Part shown: in pieces, positions 35,832 to 44,295 of the stretch | Numbering within the stretch: the stretch's first letter is position 1 | Layout: each line of letters opens with the position of its first letter | Source: a virus | Virus record (IMG/VR): IMGVR_UViG_3300044970_001297 | Coordinates: 28,789 to 92,788 of that record | DNA length: 64,000 nt | Strand: one strand, 5' to 3' | The notes under the pieces: generated by a model | What the model was told of the DNA's origin: nothing | What the model saw: the letters and a program-made list of their open reading frames with translations, nothing else | The model's database searches: none | Program-made: the position numbers and the translations under genes

Positions 35832-36527
35832 TTACCTTTGTGTTAGTCCCATTTTCTTCATCAACGCATAGGTCTTGCCCCAAACCTTTGTCGGTCTTGC
35901 TCCTACGAAATGATATGTCGGAAGATAAATTGCCTTTAGCCAATGCTCTGGTGGTATTCTGATCGGCTTTCTCCTGATGTTGTCATACTTGTATCTACGA
36001 ATACACGCTTTTCCATATTTATTAGGAAATGAAAAAAGTCTTCTCATGTTCATCCCAAGAATTCTGGCGTTTTCGTTCGACACATCCCCATTCAACTTGG
36101 TCATCAGGCTCAATAGCAGGATTTTTCTATACCTTGGGTAGAGGTAGTGTAGGTTGATTCCCATGAAAGTCTTGGGATCATCCTTGTTGTCTATCATTCG
36201 AATGACAAGTGGGAGCCTGTCCCAATAAGGAATCCTATCGCTTTCCGCCTCGTATACGAACGACCACATGGTTCCTTCCCTGCGGAGAGGGGTGTAGTAC
36301 TCTGGTATGCTGTTGCCAAGTATCATTTTCTTGGCACGAAGGTCGCGTTCGTTGGTTTCCGTTATCTCCCGATAAGCCTGAACGGCAAACTGCTCGTACC
36401 AACGAAGAGCGGCCACTTCATTGTCTTCCGTGGGTTCCTCCAAGTCCTCGTCCTTCATCATCGACATCTCTTCGAAGATTCTCTTGAAGGTCATTGGATC
36501 GTCTTCGTCTTGGTCTTTCTTTTCCAT
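35832..36527 (-). CDS. conserved T4-like protein beside gp4 (possibly DNA end protector)
   Basis: The 231-residue protein has IPYWDRLPLVIRMIDNKDDPKTFMGINLHYLYPRYRKILLLSL and ACIRRYKYDNIRRKPIRIPPEHWLKAIYLP. This is the strongly conserved LPYWDxFPL...GxNLHYLxPxxR...IxPxEWxxAxxLP pattern of a T4-like marine phage protein usually placed near head-completion genes. The acidic N-terminus (about 30 residues) is not conserved in my memory. A gp2-like DNA end protector is a possible identity, but I cannot confirm it. Confidence 0.6.
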   Translation of the reverse strand: MEKKDQDEDDPMTFKRIFEEMSMMKDEDLEEPTEDNEVAALRWYEQFAVQAYREITETNERDLRAKKMILGNSIPEYYTPLRREGTMWSFVYEAESDRIPYWDRLPLVIRMIDNKDDPKTFMGINLHYLYPRYRKILLLSLMTKLNGDVSNENARILGMNMRRLFSFPNKYGKACIRRYKYDNIRRKPIRIPPEHWLKAIYLPTYHFVGARPTKVWGKTYALMKKMGLTQR

Positions 36528-36528
36528 G

Positions 36529-36987
36529 CTACCCCTTTATCCCAAGGTCTGATTCGGTAAGCACGATGAATTTCCACCCACGAGCCGCAGCATAGTTTTT
36601 GGCGGCTTCCCACTTGTTCTGATTCTTGATGTACTGAAAGGATTCGTACATGTATGTCTTGGTCTTTCTCTTCGGTTGCTTTGGTGGCTGTGTCTGCTTC
36701 TTTGGCTTTATCTCAACTAGGTAGGTCTGCAATTCGTTGTTCTTTTCCTTCACTGTGATTCTGAAGTCTATGAAGTACCTGTGTGTCTTTCCATCCATGT
36801 CGTATCTGTAGGGAACCACGGTTGATTCGCTCGACCACTCGACTATCGACTCCTTCATGTCGCAGTAGTTCATGAATTTTCTTTCCCAAGAACTCCTATA
36901 AATAATCTTGGTTGGATCCCCTTTGTACTTCTTGGGGTTTTTTGGGCTGAACACACCCTGTAGGAATCTGTTTTCTCGGTTAACCAT
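36529..36987 (-). CDS. 4: head completion nuclease gp4-like
   Basis: The 152-residue protein has IYRSSWERKFMNYCDMKESIVEWSSESTVVPY, then KTHRYFIDFRITV and YLVEIKPKKQTQPPK. The SSWExxF...VxxWSSE...Y...HRYxxDF...EIKPxxQ pattern is that of T4 gp4 and related VSR-like nucleases, with DF and ExK as probable catalytic residues. gp4 acts on DNA-filled heads before tail joining. Its start codon abuts the gp48 start on the other strand. Confidence 0.85.
   Translation of the reverse strand: MVNRENRFLQGVFSPKNPKKYKGDPTKIIYRSSWERKFMNYCDMKESIVEWSSESTVVPYRYDMDGKTHRYFIDFRITVKEKNNELQTYLVEIKPKKQTQPPKQPKRKTKTYMYESFQYIKNQNKWEAAKNYAAARGWKFIVLTESDLGIKG
36897..36904 (+). promoter_or_regulatory. canonical late promoter TATAAATA for the plus-strand tail operon
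   Basis: TATAAATA lies inside the gp4 gene on the plus strand. The predicted start near 36910 gives a 78-base leader to gp48 at 36988. Confidence 0.65.
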
Positions 36988-38634
36988 ATGTCACAATACG
37001 CTCCAAACAACAAGTTATACACAGAAAACCAAACTATACCGAACCAACTTGAATACCCAATTCTTGGTGCTGCTGGTGCTGGCACTAGGAGAAGGGACAA
37101 GACTTCATTCTATAGATCGGGCGACGGTTCTCTTGAAGAACTCATAAACGCGACTTCGGTTGCTGGCAATCCAGGAATCGAAAGTGGCGCGGGTGATGTG
37201 CGAACCACTTCCATAGATCCAGATCAGAAAAACGAAATACTAGGAATACCGTCATTCTTATCGTATCCGTCTGATCTTGGAAAGAACAGAAGATTTCACC
37301 ACTTCGTGGTCTTCAATATTTATCAAGGATCGTCCGACACGGTCAGAACGAATTCGCGCAAGGCAAATCAGATAACGAGTTCTCTACTTGCGAAGGGTGG
37401 AATACAGTTCAACAATCAAGGTGGTCAAGGTGGGGCCTCTCCCGAAAATCAAACTGACATCTACAATAACCTCATAAAGGCAGGATATTCCCCATCACAG
37501 GCAAATCAGTTTTCCAAGGCTCTTTTCAGTGGTATAACAGGTCTTGAGGGAATTGGACTGAAATCGGACGAAAACATTGGCGCATTGGACAACCTTGCAC
37601 AAGGAGCATATTCAAATCCATTTGGCGTTGATCCAGAGACACAACAAGCATTGGATACCGCGTCGTTAATGTATGCTGTTCCTGTCGGAGCAGCAGTCAA
37701 TGTTGCTGGTGGTGTGGTACAAGGTGCTAAGGCTTTTGGTGATGGTGTTGTGAACACTTACGAATTTGCTTCTTCGTTTTTTGCCACAACCAACAGGGAC
37801 AAATTGGAGGACGCCAACAAAAACCCCAAGAACTTCAACCAACGCGGCGCAAGCGGAAGACTCGTAAACAGACCTAAGGAAGAGCAGAACATACTTCTGG
37901 CCAATCAGAGGTTCAACAATGCGAATATCAAGTCGAAGGATACAATCGCCCTTTATATGCCGCAGAAATTTGCAATAAACGATCAGATGGTATATTCCGA
38001 AGAAGATATGGGTACATCCAAAATGCTTCTTGATGCGTTGTCTGGCAAGCGAGGTGCTGTATCGGCTTTGCTTGAAAAAACAGGAAGAAAGGGTATTTCT
38101 GATGCTGTGGGTTTGATAGGGCAGATGGCTCAGAATTCTAATCAAATAATAGGCGGTGCGGTCAATGAAATAGCGGCAGAGGCAAATCTTGCCGCTGTGA
38201 GAGCCGCTGCGACCAGAACTGTACAGAATCCACGAAAAGAAATGATGTTCCGCGATGTGAACATCAGAACACATGCATTCTCATTCGATTTCATGCCAAG
38301 GAACGAACAGGAAGCGGAAACGGTACTCAACATAATAAGAATGTTCAGATACCATGCCCATCCTGGCTTGCAGGGTGGTGGTGGACACTTCTACACATTC
38401 CCCGCAGAGTTTGAGATGACATTCTACACGATACAGGAACCAAGTGGGATGGTGGTGGTAAACGACAACTTGCCAAAGATGCCAAGACTTGCATTGCAAT
38501 CGGTGTCGGTTGACTTTTCTGCGGCAGGAGATTTCAAGACATTCACGGATGCGAAGCCAGCATTCATTCGCTTAGAGTTGGGGTTCCAAGAGATGGAACA
38601 ACTTACAAACGAACACATCGTTCACGGATACTGA
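36988..38634 (+). CDS. 48: baseplate tail tube cap gp48-like, enlarged
   Basis: The 548-residue protein shows the tube-like strands of T4 gp48: RFHHFVVFNIYQ near 109-120, KDTIALYMPQKFAINDQMVYSEEDMG near 310, AFSFDFMPRNEQEAETVLNIIRMFRYHAHP near 430 and FYTFPAEFEMTFYTIQE. It is clearly longer than T4 gp48 (364 residues), mainly because of an Ala/Asn/Gly-rich insert between about 125 and 300. It caps the baseplate end of the tail tube together with gp54. Confidence 0.8.
   Translation: MSQYAPNNKLYTENQTIPNQLEYPILGAAGAGTRRRDKTSFYRSGDGSLEELINATSVAGNPGIESGAGDVRTTSIDPDQKNEILGIPSFLSYPSDLGKNRRFHHFVVFNIYQGSSDTVRTNSRKANQITSSLLAKGGIQFNNQGGQGGASPENQTDIYNNLIKAGYSPSQANQFSKALFSGITGLEGIGLKSDENIGALDNLAQGAYSNPFGVDPETQQALDTASLMYAVPVGAAVNVAGGVVQGAKAFGDGVVNTYEFASSFFATTNRDKLEDANKNPKNFNQRGASGRLVNRPKEEQNILLANQRFNNANIKSKDTIALYMPQKFAINDQMVYSEEDMGTSKMLLDALSGKRGAVSALLEKTGRKGISDAVGLIGQMAQNSNQIIGGAVNEIAAEANLAAVRAAATRTVQNPRKEMMFRDVNIRTHAFSFDFMPRNEQEAETVLNIIRMFRYHAHPGLQGGGGHFYTFPAEFEMTFYTIQEPSGMVVVNDNLPKMPRLALQSVSVDFSAAGDFKTFTDAKPAFIRLELGFQEMEQLTNEHIVHGY
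37317..37324 (-). promoter_or_regulatory. late-promoter-like octamer GATAAATA for the minus-strand unit
   Basis: The minus strand reads GATAAATA inside the gp48 gene. Used as a promoter it would start transcripts near 37311, running into gp4 and the rest of the minus-strand tail unit (leader about 324 bases). A coding-region coincidence is possible. Confidence 0.4.
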
Positions 38635-38637
38635 TAC

Positions 38638-39507
38638 ATGTACGACAAATTACCAACAGTAAACTATGTCACGCCACAAGGCTACAGGCAGATGTCCGAC
38701 ATCACCGTCAGGTTCAAGGTCGAGCAGACGGTCATAGACGAAGGCGCATATCCGCTTAATATCACGATCAACGATACAGATAGGCCAGAGATTCTCGCAC
38801 ACAGGGTATACAAGGACTCATATCTGAATTGGATGGTTCTGAACCTAAACAACATGGTGAATCCATATTACGATTGGGTTCTATCCTCCGTTGCAATGGA
38901 CAACTACATCACCGAAAAGTATCCTGGCTACACGGTCTTTCTGACAAGCGTGGGTGGATCAACGGCATTTGAAGGTTCCTTCCGCACAAACGACATCGTG
39001 TATGCCACTGGCGTGAGCAGTGCCGATGCACAACCATCCATATTGGATTCGCTAAAGAACGCAAGGGTTGTTGAGTACGACCCGCAGTATTGCAGACTTG
39101 TCATAGACTTGACGCAGAAGACAGCATGGATACCCGCAGAGGGAGACCTCATTTCTGGTGCAAATACAAATGTCCTTGGAGAGGCCACCTACTATGTCGC
39201 AAGGATCGGAAAGGTGGCGCAGAGTCCATATGCAGTGCATCATTTTCAGAACTCCGATGGCGAGATATTGAATCCACGGATTCCAAAGTCACTGCACGGC
39301 GAGTTCCTATCAACCTCAAGTTTCGGGTTCACATTCGGAGCAACTCCGATTGGAAGGTACATACTTGAGGATCATGTGGACGATGTGGTGACGAATCGCG
39401 AATACGAAACAAAGATCAACGATGACAAGAGAAACATCGTCCTTGTCGATCCAGTCTATATTGCCAACATAAACCGAGATGTGGACTCGTTCTTGAACAA
39501 TGTCTAA
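38638..39507 (+). CDS. 53: baseplate wedge gp53-like
   Basis: The 289-residue protein has INDTDRPEILAHRVYKDSYLNWMVLNLNNMVNPYYDWVLS (about 45-85), which is the gp53 signature RPExLAxxxYxDxxLxWxxLxxNxxxxPYYDW. The C-terminal half (NREYETKINDDKRNIVLVDPVYI) is longer than in T4 gp53 (196 residues). It starts three bases after the gp48 stop and overlaps the gp27 start by eight bases. Confidence 0.88.
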   Translation: MYDKLPTVNYVTPQGYRQMSDITVRFKVEQTVIDEGAYPLNITINDTDRPEILAHRVYKDSYLNWMVLNLNNMVNPYYDWVLSSVAMDNYITEKYPGYTVFLTSVGGSTAFEGSFRTNDIVYATGVSSADAQPSILDSLKNARVVEYDPQYCRLVIDLTQKTAWIPAEGDLISGANTNVLGEATYYVARIGKVAQSPYAVHHFQNSDGEILNPRIPKSLHGEFLSTSSFGFTFGATPIGRYILEDHVDDVVTNREYETKINDDKRNIVLVDPVYIANINRDVDSFLNNV

Positions 39508-40813
39508 TACACCAGCAAGCACAACATCATACTCGCAGCAGAACGACTACCAGATTCTGAAGTTGCAGATAGTGTCGAACAACGGTGGAACACCCGTTGA
39601 TCTATTGCCGCAGTTCATCGAACTCATGACATTCGAAACAATATACGACACCAAGATGATCGGTGAACTGCTCCTGTTGGACGCACTGAACTATTCAGAG
39701 GCGATTCCAATAGTGGGAAACGAGACCGTGTTCATATCCTTCAAGACACCAGGTGCAGCGGATCCGATTGAAATAGTTGGCAAGGTCTTTGCTGTTTTGG
39801 GAAAGTCGCGTCGAAGCAACGAGAAGTCGGAAACATACAAGTTGCAGTTCATCAGCGAAACGCAGTTCGAAAACAACAAGGCCAAGATATCTTGTTCCAA
39901 GAAGGGAACGATAGCGAAGATAGCGGAAAAAATCTTCACTGAAAACTTCAAGCGCGCGAAGCCTCTTACGATAGATCCAGTGAACAGCAAGGAGTTTCAG
40001 TTCCTGTTTCCATACTGGTCTCCCCTCTATTCCATAAACTGGTTGGCACAGAGGGCATTCTCGCCTGGTCCATCGAACAGAACCACCCCATCATGCTTTT
40101 TCTTCTATGAGGATGTGGATGGCTTTCATCTTGCGGATATTGTTCACAGATCTCAGTTTCCCACGGTAATGACCTATAGACATGAGCCACACAATCCAAT
40201 GAACAGAACCGATGTGAATAGGTTCTTTGAGAAGGTTCAGGACTATCAGGTGGATGCATACTTCGACAGGGTTTCGGAATACAAGCGGGGAATGTACTCT
40301 GGCTATCTCATGACGCATGACATCACGAACAAGAAGATGGACTACTTCGAATACGATTACCATGATTCGTTCGGAAAGGTTCCACACCTGAATGCACAGA
40401 AACTCATCTCTCCGAACGACAGGAGTTTGGTCGATGCAAAGATGGGTTTCATGAACTACATGCCAGTGCAGACGAGCAGATTCGGTTCTGGAACTGAAAA
40501 CGATGTTCCCCAAAACTACTTGCCCAACAGGGCAAGCATAATCAACCAGTTCAATACAATGAAGATGACTTTGCTTGTGAATGGAAACTCAAGTCTTCGC
40601 CTTCTCGACATCATCAATTTTGAGATACCGAAGACAGCCTACATGAGTGCAACCGAGAAAGATTGGGAGGATGGTTATCTGAGTGGCAGATACATGATCG
40701 TATCTCTGAAGCACATGATAAATAGAGAGGTTGGTTACAACACCACCATAACAATGGCAAAGGACTCCTTGATCAGAGGAATACCCGATGCATACGAGAG
40801 GTCAACTTTTTAG
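39500..40813 (+). CDS. 27: baseplate hub gp27-like
   Basis: The 437-residue protein has the gp27 features: LKLQIVSNNGGTPVDLLPQFIELMTFETIYDTKMIGELLLLDALN and FLFPYWSPLYSINWLAQRAFSPG, with the PYWxPLxxINWLAxRA motif. The length is near T4 gp27 (391 residues). It forms the hub ring with gp5 at the tail tip. Confidence 0.88.
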   Translation: MSNTPASTTSYSQQNDYQILKLQIVSNNGGTPVDLLPQFIELMTFETIYDTKMIGELLLLDALNYSEAIPIVGNETVFISFKTPGAADPIEIVGKVFAVLGKSRRSNEKSETYKLQFISETQFENNKAKISCSKKGTIAKIAEKIFTENFKRAKPLTIDPVNSKEFQFLFPYWSPLYSINWLAQRAFSPGPSNRTTPSCFFFYEDVDGFHLADIVHRSQFPTVMTYRHEPHNPMNRTDVNRFFEKVQDYQVDAYFDRVSEYKRGMYSGYLMTHDITNKKMDYFEYDYHDSFGKVPHLNAQKLISPNDRSLVDAKMGFMNYMPVQTSRFGSGTENDVPQNYLPNRASIINQFNTMKMTLLVNGNSSLRLLDIINFEIPKTAYMSATEKDWEDGYLSGRYMIVSLKHMINREVGYNTTITMAKDSLIRGIPDAYERSTF

Positions 40814-40827
40814 AATGGAGCAATAGC

Positions 40828-40965
40828 ATGGAAGAAAGCGAAAAGAGAGTAATAACGCCAGCAGAAACCGAGAAGAAGTTGTGGAAGTTGCCATACACCA
40901 AGGAAGAGATGTTGGATTGGGAGAGATGGGGAAACGAAAACTTCGGCCACAACGAAAGGAACTGA
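40828..40965 (+). CDS. small charged protein between gp27 and gp5, 45 residues
   Basis: ATG 40828 has GGAG eight bases upstream. The frame encodes MEESEKRVITPAETEKKLWK and LPYTKEEMLDWERWGNENFG. A short charged helical protein in this gap is plausible as a chaperone or hub accessory. No family recognised. Confidence 0.6.
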   Translation: MEESEKRVITPAETEKKLWKLPYTKEEMLDWERWGNENFGHNERN

Positions 40966-40977
40966 TTTAGGATGATA

Positions 40978-42129
40978 ATGGGTCAAAACGGATTTGTGTG
41001 GTGGTTTGGTGTTGTCGAGGACACCAAAGATCCGTTGACTCTTGGCAGGGTTCGTGTTCGCATTTTCGGATACCACCCCGAGAACAAGAAGACCCTGCCT
41101 ACAGCCGATCTTCCCTGGGCACATCCTCTTCTCGACATAACTAGCGCATCCATAAGCGGTGTCGGAAAATCCCCCACAGGACTCATCGAAGGATCCCATG
41201 TGTTTGGATTCTTTCGCGATGGGGACAATGCACAGCAGCCCATAGTGATGTTCTCTGTGGGTGGAATACCGCAGGAGATTGCTAACAAGGATGTAGGATT
41301 CAATGATCCATCTGGCACATATCCAACTCAGGAATATGTGGACGCGAAGCACAGCGATGTGAATTTCCTGGCGACGGGAAAAAACACAGAGCAGACAATT
41401 GTGCAAAGCAAGAAGGACAATGTGGTGTCCGATGTTCCTGTGGCATGGGACACATTCGAAAAGGAAAAGTGGTCTGAACCAGAGACACCCTACAAGCCAG
41501 AGTATCCCAACAACAAGGTGTTCACCACCAAGTCTGGCATGGTCGAGGAGTGGGACGATACTCCAGGAAAGGAAAGACACCACACATATCATCCTGGTGG
41601 TTCCTATGAGGAGGTCTCAAGTGCGTTCCAAGGCAATCCTCCTGGAACAAGAGTCCACAAGATCAAGGGAAACAACTACGAACTGATAGCGGGTAGTGAC
41701 TTCGTGCAGATAGACGGTTCCGCAAAGATCACCATAAAGGGCGATGCGAGCGTCTACATTGGCTCACGACTTACTGGTGGAAACCTAAACCTACAGGTTG
41801 ACGGGAATGTGAATCTTCAGGCATTCCGAGATGTGCGAGCGGTTGTCTATGGAACATGGGATGTTGCTGTGCTTGGGGACTACAGAGAAACAGTCATGGG
41901 CAACAAGTACACGACCGTCTATGGAAACTGCGTCAGTGAGATATGGGGTCTTGGTGGATTCGTGGTCAACTCCAATGTCGGTGATGTGATTCTCAAGACA
42001 CGCATCGGCAGCGATCTTGCTCTCTCTGGAAAGATCCCGACGATCAAGTTGAACTGCCTCTCCAGAAAGGGAGAGGTGGATGCCATGATAATTCCTGGCC
42101 TGTACCCAAACCCGTTCCTTGGAGGCTGA
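40978..42129 (+). CDS. 5: baseplate spike gp5-like without lysozyme domain
   Basis: The 383-residue protein begins MGQNGFVWWFGVVEDTKDPLTLGRVRVRIFGYHPENK, the OB-fold of gp5 (WWxGVVEDxxDPxxxGRVRVRIFG), with PWAHPLLDITSASISGVG. A linker leads to a C-terminal beta-helix of short repeats (about 220-350: DGSAKITIKGDASVYIG, LQVDGNVNLQAFRDVRAVVYG, VAVLGDYRETVMGNK). T4's central lysozyme domain is absent, as in cyanophages. ATG 40978 is preferred for its AGGA spacing. ATG 40972 is in frame. Confidence 0.85.
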   Translation: MGQNGFVWWFGVVEDTKDPLTLGRVRVRIFGYHPENKKTLPTADLPWAHPLLDITSASISGVGKSPTGLIEGSHVFGFFRDGDNAQQPIVMFSVGGIPQEIANKDVGFNDPSGTYPTQEYVDAKHSDVNFLATGKNTEQTIVQSKKDNVVSDVPVAWDTFEKEKWSEPETPYKPEYPNNKVFTTKSGMVEEWDDTPGKERHHTYHPGGSYEEVSSAFQGNPPGTRVHKIKGNNYELIAGSDFVQIDGSAKITIKGDASVYIGSRLTGGNLNLQVDGNVNLQAFRDVRAVVYGTWDVAVLGDYRETVMGNKYTTVYGNCVSEIWGLGGFVVNSNVGDVILKTRIGSDLALSGKIPTIKLNCLSRKGEVDAMIIPGLYPNPFLGG

Positions 42130-42130
42130 C

Positions 42131-42328
42131 ATGGCATATCTCGCTTGGAAAGGGACATACTCTCTGTCTACCGCATATCAACCAGGCGATGTGGTCTATT
42201 ACACCGACGATAGCATCACCTATGTCTGTGTCAGTAAATCGCAAGGAATACCGCCATACATTATTGATTCTGGATTTGAACCGCTATTTGATTTCAACAT
42301 ATCATTGTTAGATGGAGGAGAGTTCTGA
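42131..42328 (+). CDS. small carbohydrate-binding-like module, 65 residues
   Basis: The product MAYLAWKGTYSLSTAYQPGDVVYYTDDSITYVCVSKSQG has the WxxxxxYxxGDxVxYxxxxYxCxxxxxG layout of type-3 chitin/cellulose-binding modules. It starts one base after the gp5 stop and overlaps the PAAR gene by one base. It may decorate the spike or baseplate. Confidence 0.7.
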   Translation: MAYLAWKGTYSLSTAYQPGDVVYYTDDSITYVCVSKSQGIPPYIIDSGFEPLFDFNISLLDGGEF

Positions 42329-42585
42329 TGCTCATGGTTGGAAAACTTGGAGACTATGCTGGTGGATTCGTCAGCACTGGTGCATTCAGCGTATTGGTTA
42401 ATGATCGTCCTGCTGCAAGGATCGGAAGTGTAATCACACCACATGACTCCAATCCAGTCCATGAGGCGGTAATGCTCACGGGACTTCCCAGTGTGCTTGT
42501 TGAGGACATTCCCGTGAGCAGATCCTTGGATTTTGCGACATGTGGACACCCTCTTGTTGCCATCAGCAATGTGGAGGCTGGCTAA
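42328..42585 (+). CDS. 5.4: PAAR-repeat spike tip protein (gp5.4-like)
   Basis: The 85-residue protein has GDYAGGFVSTGAFSVLVNDRPAARIGSVITPHD and ATCGHPLVAISNVEAG, typical of PAAR proteins. The His and Cys residues would bind the metal at the tip. It sharpens the gp5 spike in T4-like phages. Start and stop are shared with neighbours (TGATG, TAATG). Confidence 0.88.
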   Translation: MLMVGKLGDYAGGFVSTGAFSVLVNDRPAARIGSVITPHDSNPVHEAVMLTGLPSVLVEDIPVSRSLDFATCGHPLVAISNVEAG

Positions 42586-43574
42586 TGAGCAGTTATCCAA
42601 ACATCTTCGACGCTTCAAATTGCAGTCTGATATCTGGCTTGATCCCACCAGGAATCAAGAAGTTCATAAACGCATTCATGAATGGAAACCTACTTAGGAA
42701 TCCATTGGGGCAGATCACAGGGCTATTGGGTCAACAGATAGGTGATATGCTTGGAAGGCTTGATGTTCTGCAAGGCATTACCGAATTGGGCGACGATCTA
42801 CAGAAGTTGAATGACAATCTCACCAAATTGAATGCCGACTTGCAGAGATTCAAGCAACACACAGATATCTTGGCAGGAGTCATCAGAGATCCCGATGTTG
42901 GATATGCCACGCTTGATCAGATAATCGGCACCATGTCTGCATACAATTCCATGAAGGAAGTCCTTAAGGACCCTGGTGCTGTCCTTGAAGACAACTTTTC
43001 TAAGGCGTTTACCTCATTGAATCCAAGATTTGTCGGACCATTTTTCGAGAACTTCTCGGGAAACATGAATGAGGTCGAGAGACTCCTTGATGAGGTCAGT
43101 TATCAGATAACTTTGGGCGTAGATCCTGTAACTGGAGAGGAAACTTCCACCACTGGTATACTAGCCACGGCGGAAACATTGAGTGAGATAGGAAAACTCG
43201 CTGGAAACATAGGTCAACTTAGCGACACCATAGATGGTTTCATAAAAGGAGACAAGGCAACATATATCGCAGCAGCAGCGGCTCTTGCTGATTACGCGCT
43301 TGCCAACGGGTTGGTCGGAAGTATCCTATCGGATCCCTGCTTTGGTGGACAGGTTGTTATGAATCTCATAAGCACTGTTCAGGGAAGAGATGCACTTTCT
43401 GCTATTGCGCTTGAAAATGGAATCAATGTGAAAAACGACGCGGTGGATTTTGCTGGACTGGTGGCAAGTGCTGAGTACGATAGAGAACCATTGACAGAAC
43501 TAACTCCCACCACGGTGAATAATAGACCCCAACCCGAACCTGGTATTCCTGGTCTTCCTGGCTCTGGTGGATAG
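42585..43574 (+). CDS. tail-associated protein of unknown function, 329 residues
   Basis: Start ATG 42585 overlaps the PAAR stop. The product begins MSSYPNIFDASNCSLISGLI. A coiled coil lies at about 55-100 (GLLGQQIGDMLGRLDVLQGITELGDDLQKLNDNLTKLNADLQRF), with many helices after it. The tail is Pro/Gly-rich (PQPEPGIPGLPGSGG) and recalls collagen-like ends. It sits between the PAAR protein and the TM/GAF-like protein. A structural baseplate role is inferred from context. Confidence 0.6.
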   Translation: MSSYPNIFDASNCSLISGLIPPGIKKFINAFMNGNLLRNPLGQITGLLGQQIGDMLGRLDVLQGITELGDDLQKLNDNLTKLNADLQRFKQHTDILAGVIRDPDVGYATLDQIIGTMSAYNSMKEVLKDPGAVLEDNFSKAFTSLNPRFVGPFFENFSGNMNEVERLLDEVSYQITLGVDPVTGEETSTTGILATAETLSEIGKLAGNIGQLSDTIDGFIKGDKATYIAAAAALADYALANGLVGSILSDPCFGGQVVMNLISTVQGRDALSAIALENGINVKNDAVDFAGLVASAEYDREPLTELTPTTVNNRPQPEPGIPGLPGSGG

Positions 43575-43627
43575 TGCTTTGGCACATTGAATATCCAAAG
43601 TGGAACATATTCATCATTTTGGTATAT

Positions 43628-43635
43628 GATAAATA
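43628..43635 (+). promoter_or_regulatory. late promoter octamer GATAAATA
   Basis: GATAAATA lies between stop 43574 and start 43657. The predicted start is near 43641, giving a 16-base leader that contains GGAG. It would drive the second half of the tail operon. Confidence 0.65.
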
Positions 43636-43656
43636 TTTCCCTACTTTGGAGAACTC

Positions 43657-44295
43657 ATGGATACAGAGACATTACAAGGATGGGGTGAGGTGCTTGCTGG
43701 TGTTTTGGGCATTCTGACCGCTGGTATCGGGCTACTTGTAGCAGCGAAGCCCCTGTTTAGATACTTTAAGAAAAAGACAGCACTTAGGAAGGAAGAAACC
43801 TTCAACCATGTCAACATGCGGATATCTGACATGGTTAGCGAACTTCGAATGAAGACCAAAGCATCTAGGGTTTCCTTGACTCAGTTTCACAATGGGGGAA
43901 AGTTCGCAGACGGATCGTCAATGCGAAAGATGAGCATATCGCATCAGTCATGCGAACCGAAGACACCATCGACAATGCAGTTTCGACAGGATGTGCTTGT
44001 CAGTAGATTTGTAGAGATCATTCAACACCTCAGGGACAACAATCCATCGATACGAATGACCGACTCTCTCTTTGAGTCCAATACGAAGAAGTTCTGCGAA
44101 CTGCACGACATCATGGCTTTTAGCATACTGCCGCTCTTTTGCAGCGACAGTTTGGTAGTTTATGGATACATAACAATTGAGTGGTGTGAACTCAATATTC
44201 TTGACCATTTGGATGAACCAAGCGTCAAATCTGAGTTTGAATACTCCAGGGATCAAATATCGTTCCTGCTCAATTCGGGAAAAGACTATAGATGA
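43657..44295 (+). CDS. membrane-anchored protein with a GAF-like domain, possible holin
   Basis: The 212-residue protein has one N-terminal transmembrane segment (about 12-32: VLAGVLGILTAGIGLLVAAK). A soluble domain follows with ASRVSLTQFHNGGKFADGSSMRKMSISHQSCEP and SILPLFCSDSLVVYGYITIEWCE, a GAF-like strand order. Size and topology are close to the T4 holin gpT (218 residues, N-terminal TM and C-terminal sensing domain). That assignment is inference. A signalling-domain protein of unknown role is the alternative. Confidence 0.55.
   Translation: MDTETLQGWGEVLAGVLGILTAGIGLLVAAKPLFRYFKKKTALRKEETFNHVNMRISDMVSELRMKTKASRVSLTQFHNGGKFADGSSMRKMSISHQSCEPKTPSTMQFRQDVLVSRFVEIIQHLRDNNPSIRMTDSLFESNTKKFCELHDIMAFSILPLFCSDSLVVYGYITIEWCELNILDHLDEPSVKSEFEYSRDQISFLLNSGKDYR

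Noticed and set aside
40810-41592. A 260-codon minus-strand open frame opposite gp5
   Set aside because: gp5 on the plus strand is clear from its OB-fold motif. The minus frame is Leu/Cys/His-rich without a domain or ribosome-binding site.
40978-42129. A lysozyme domain in gp5 as in T4
   Set aside because: The protein passes from the OB-fold through a short linker to the beta-helix. No lysozyme-type catalytic segment is visible.
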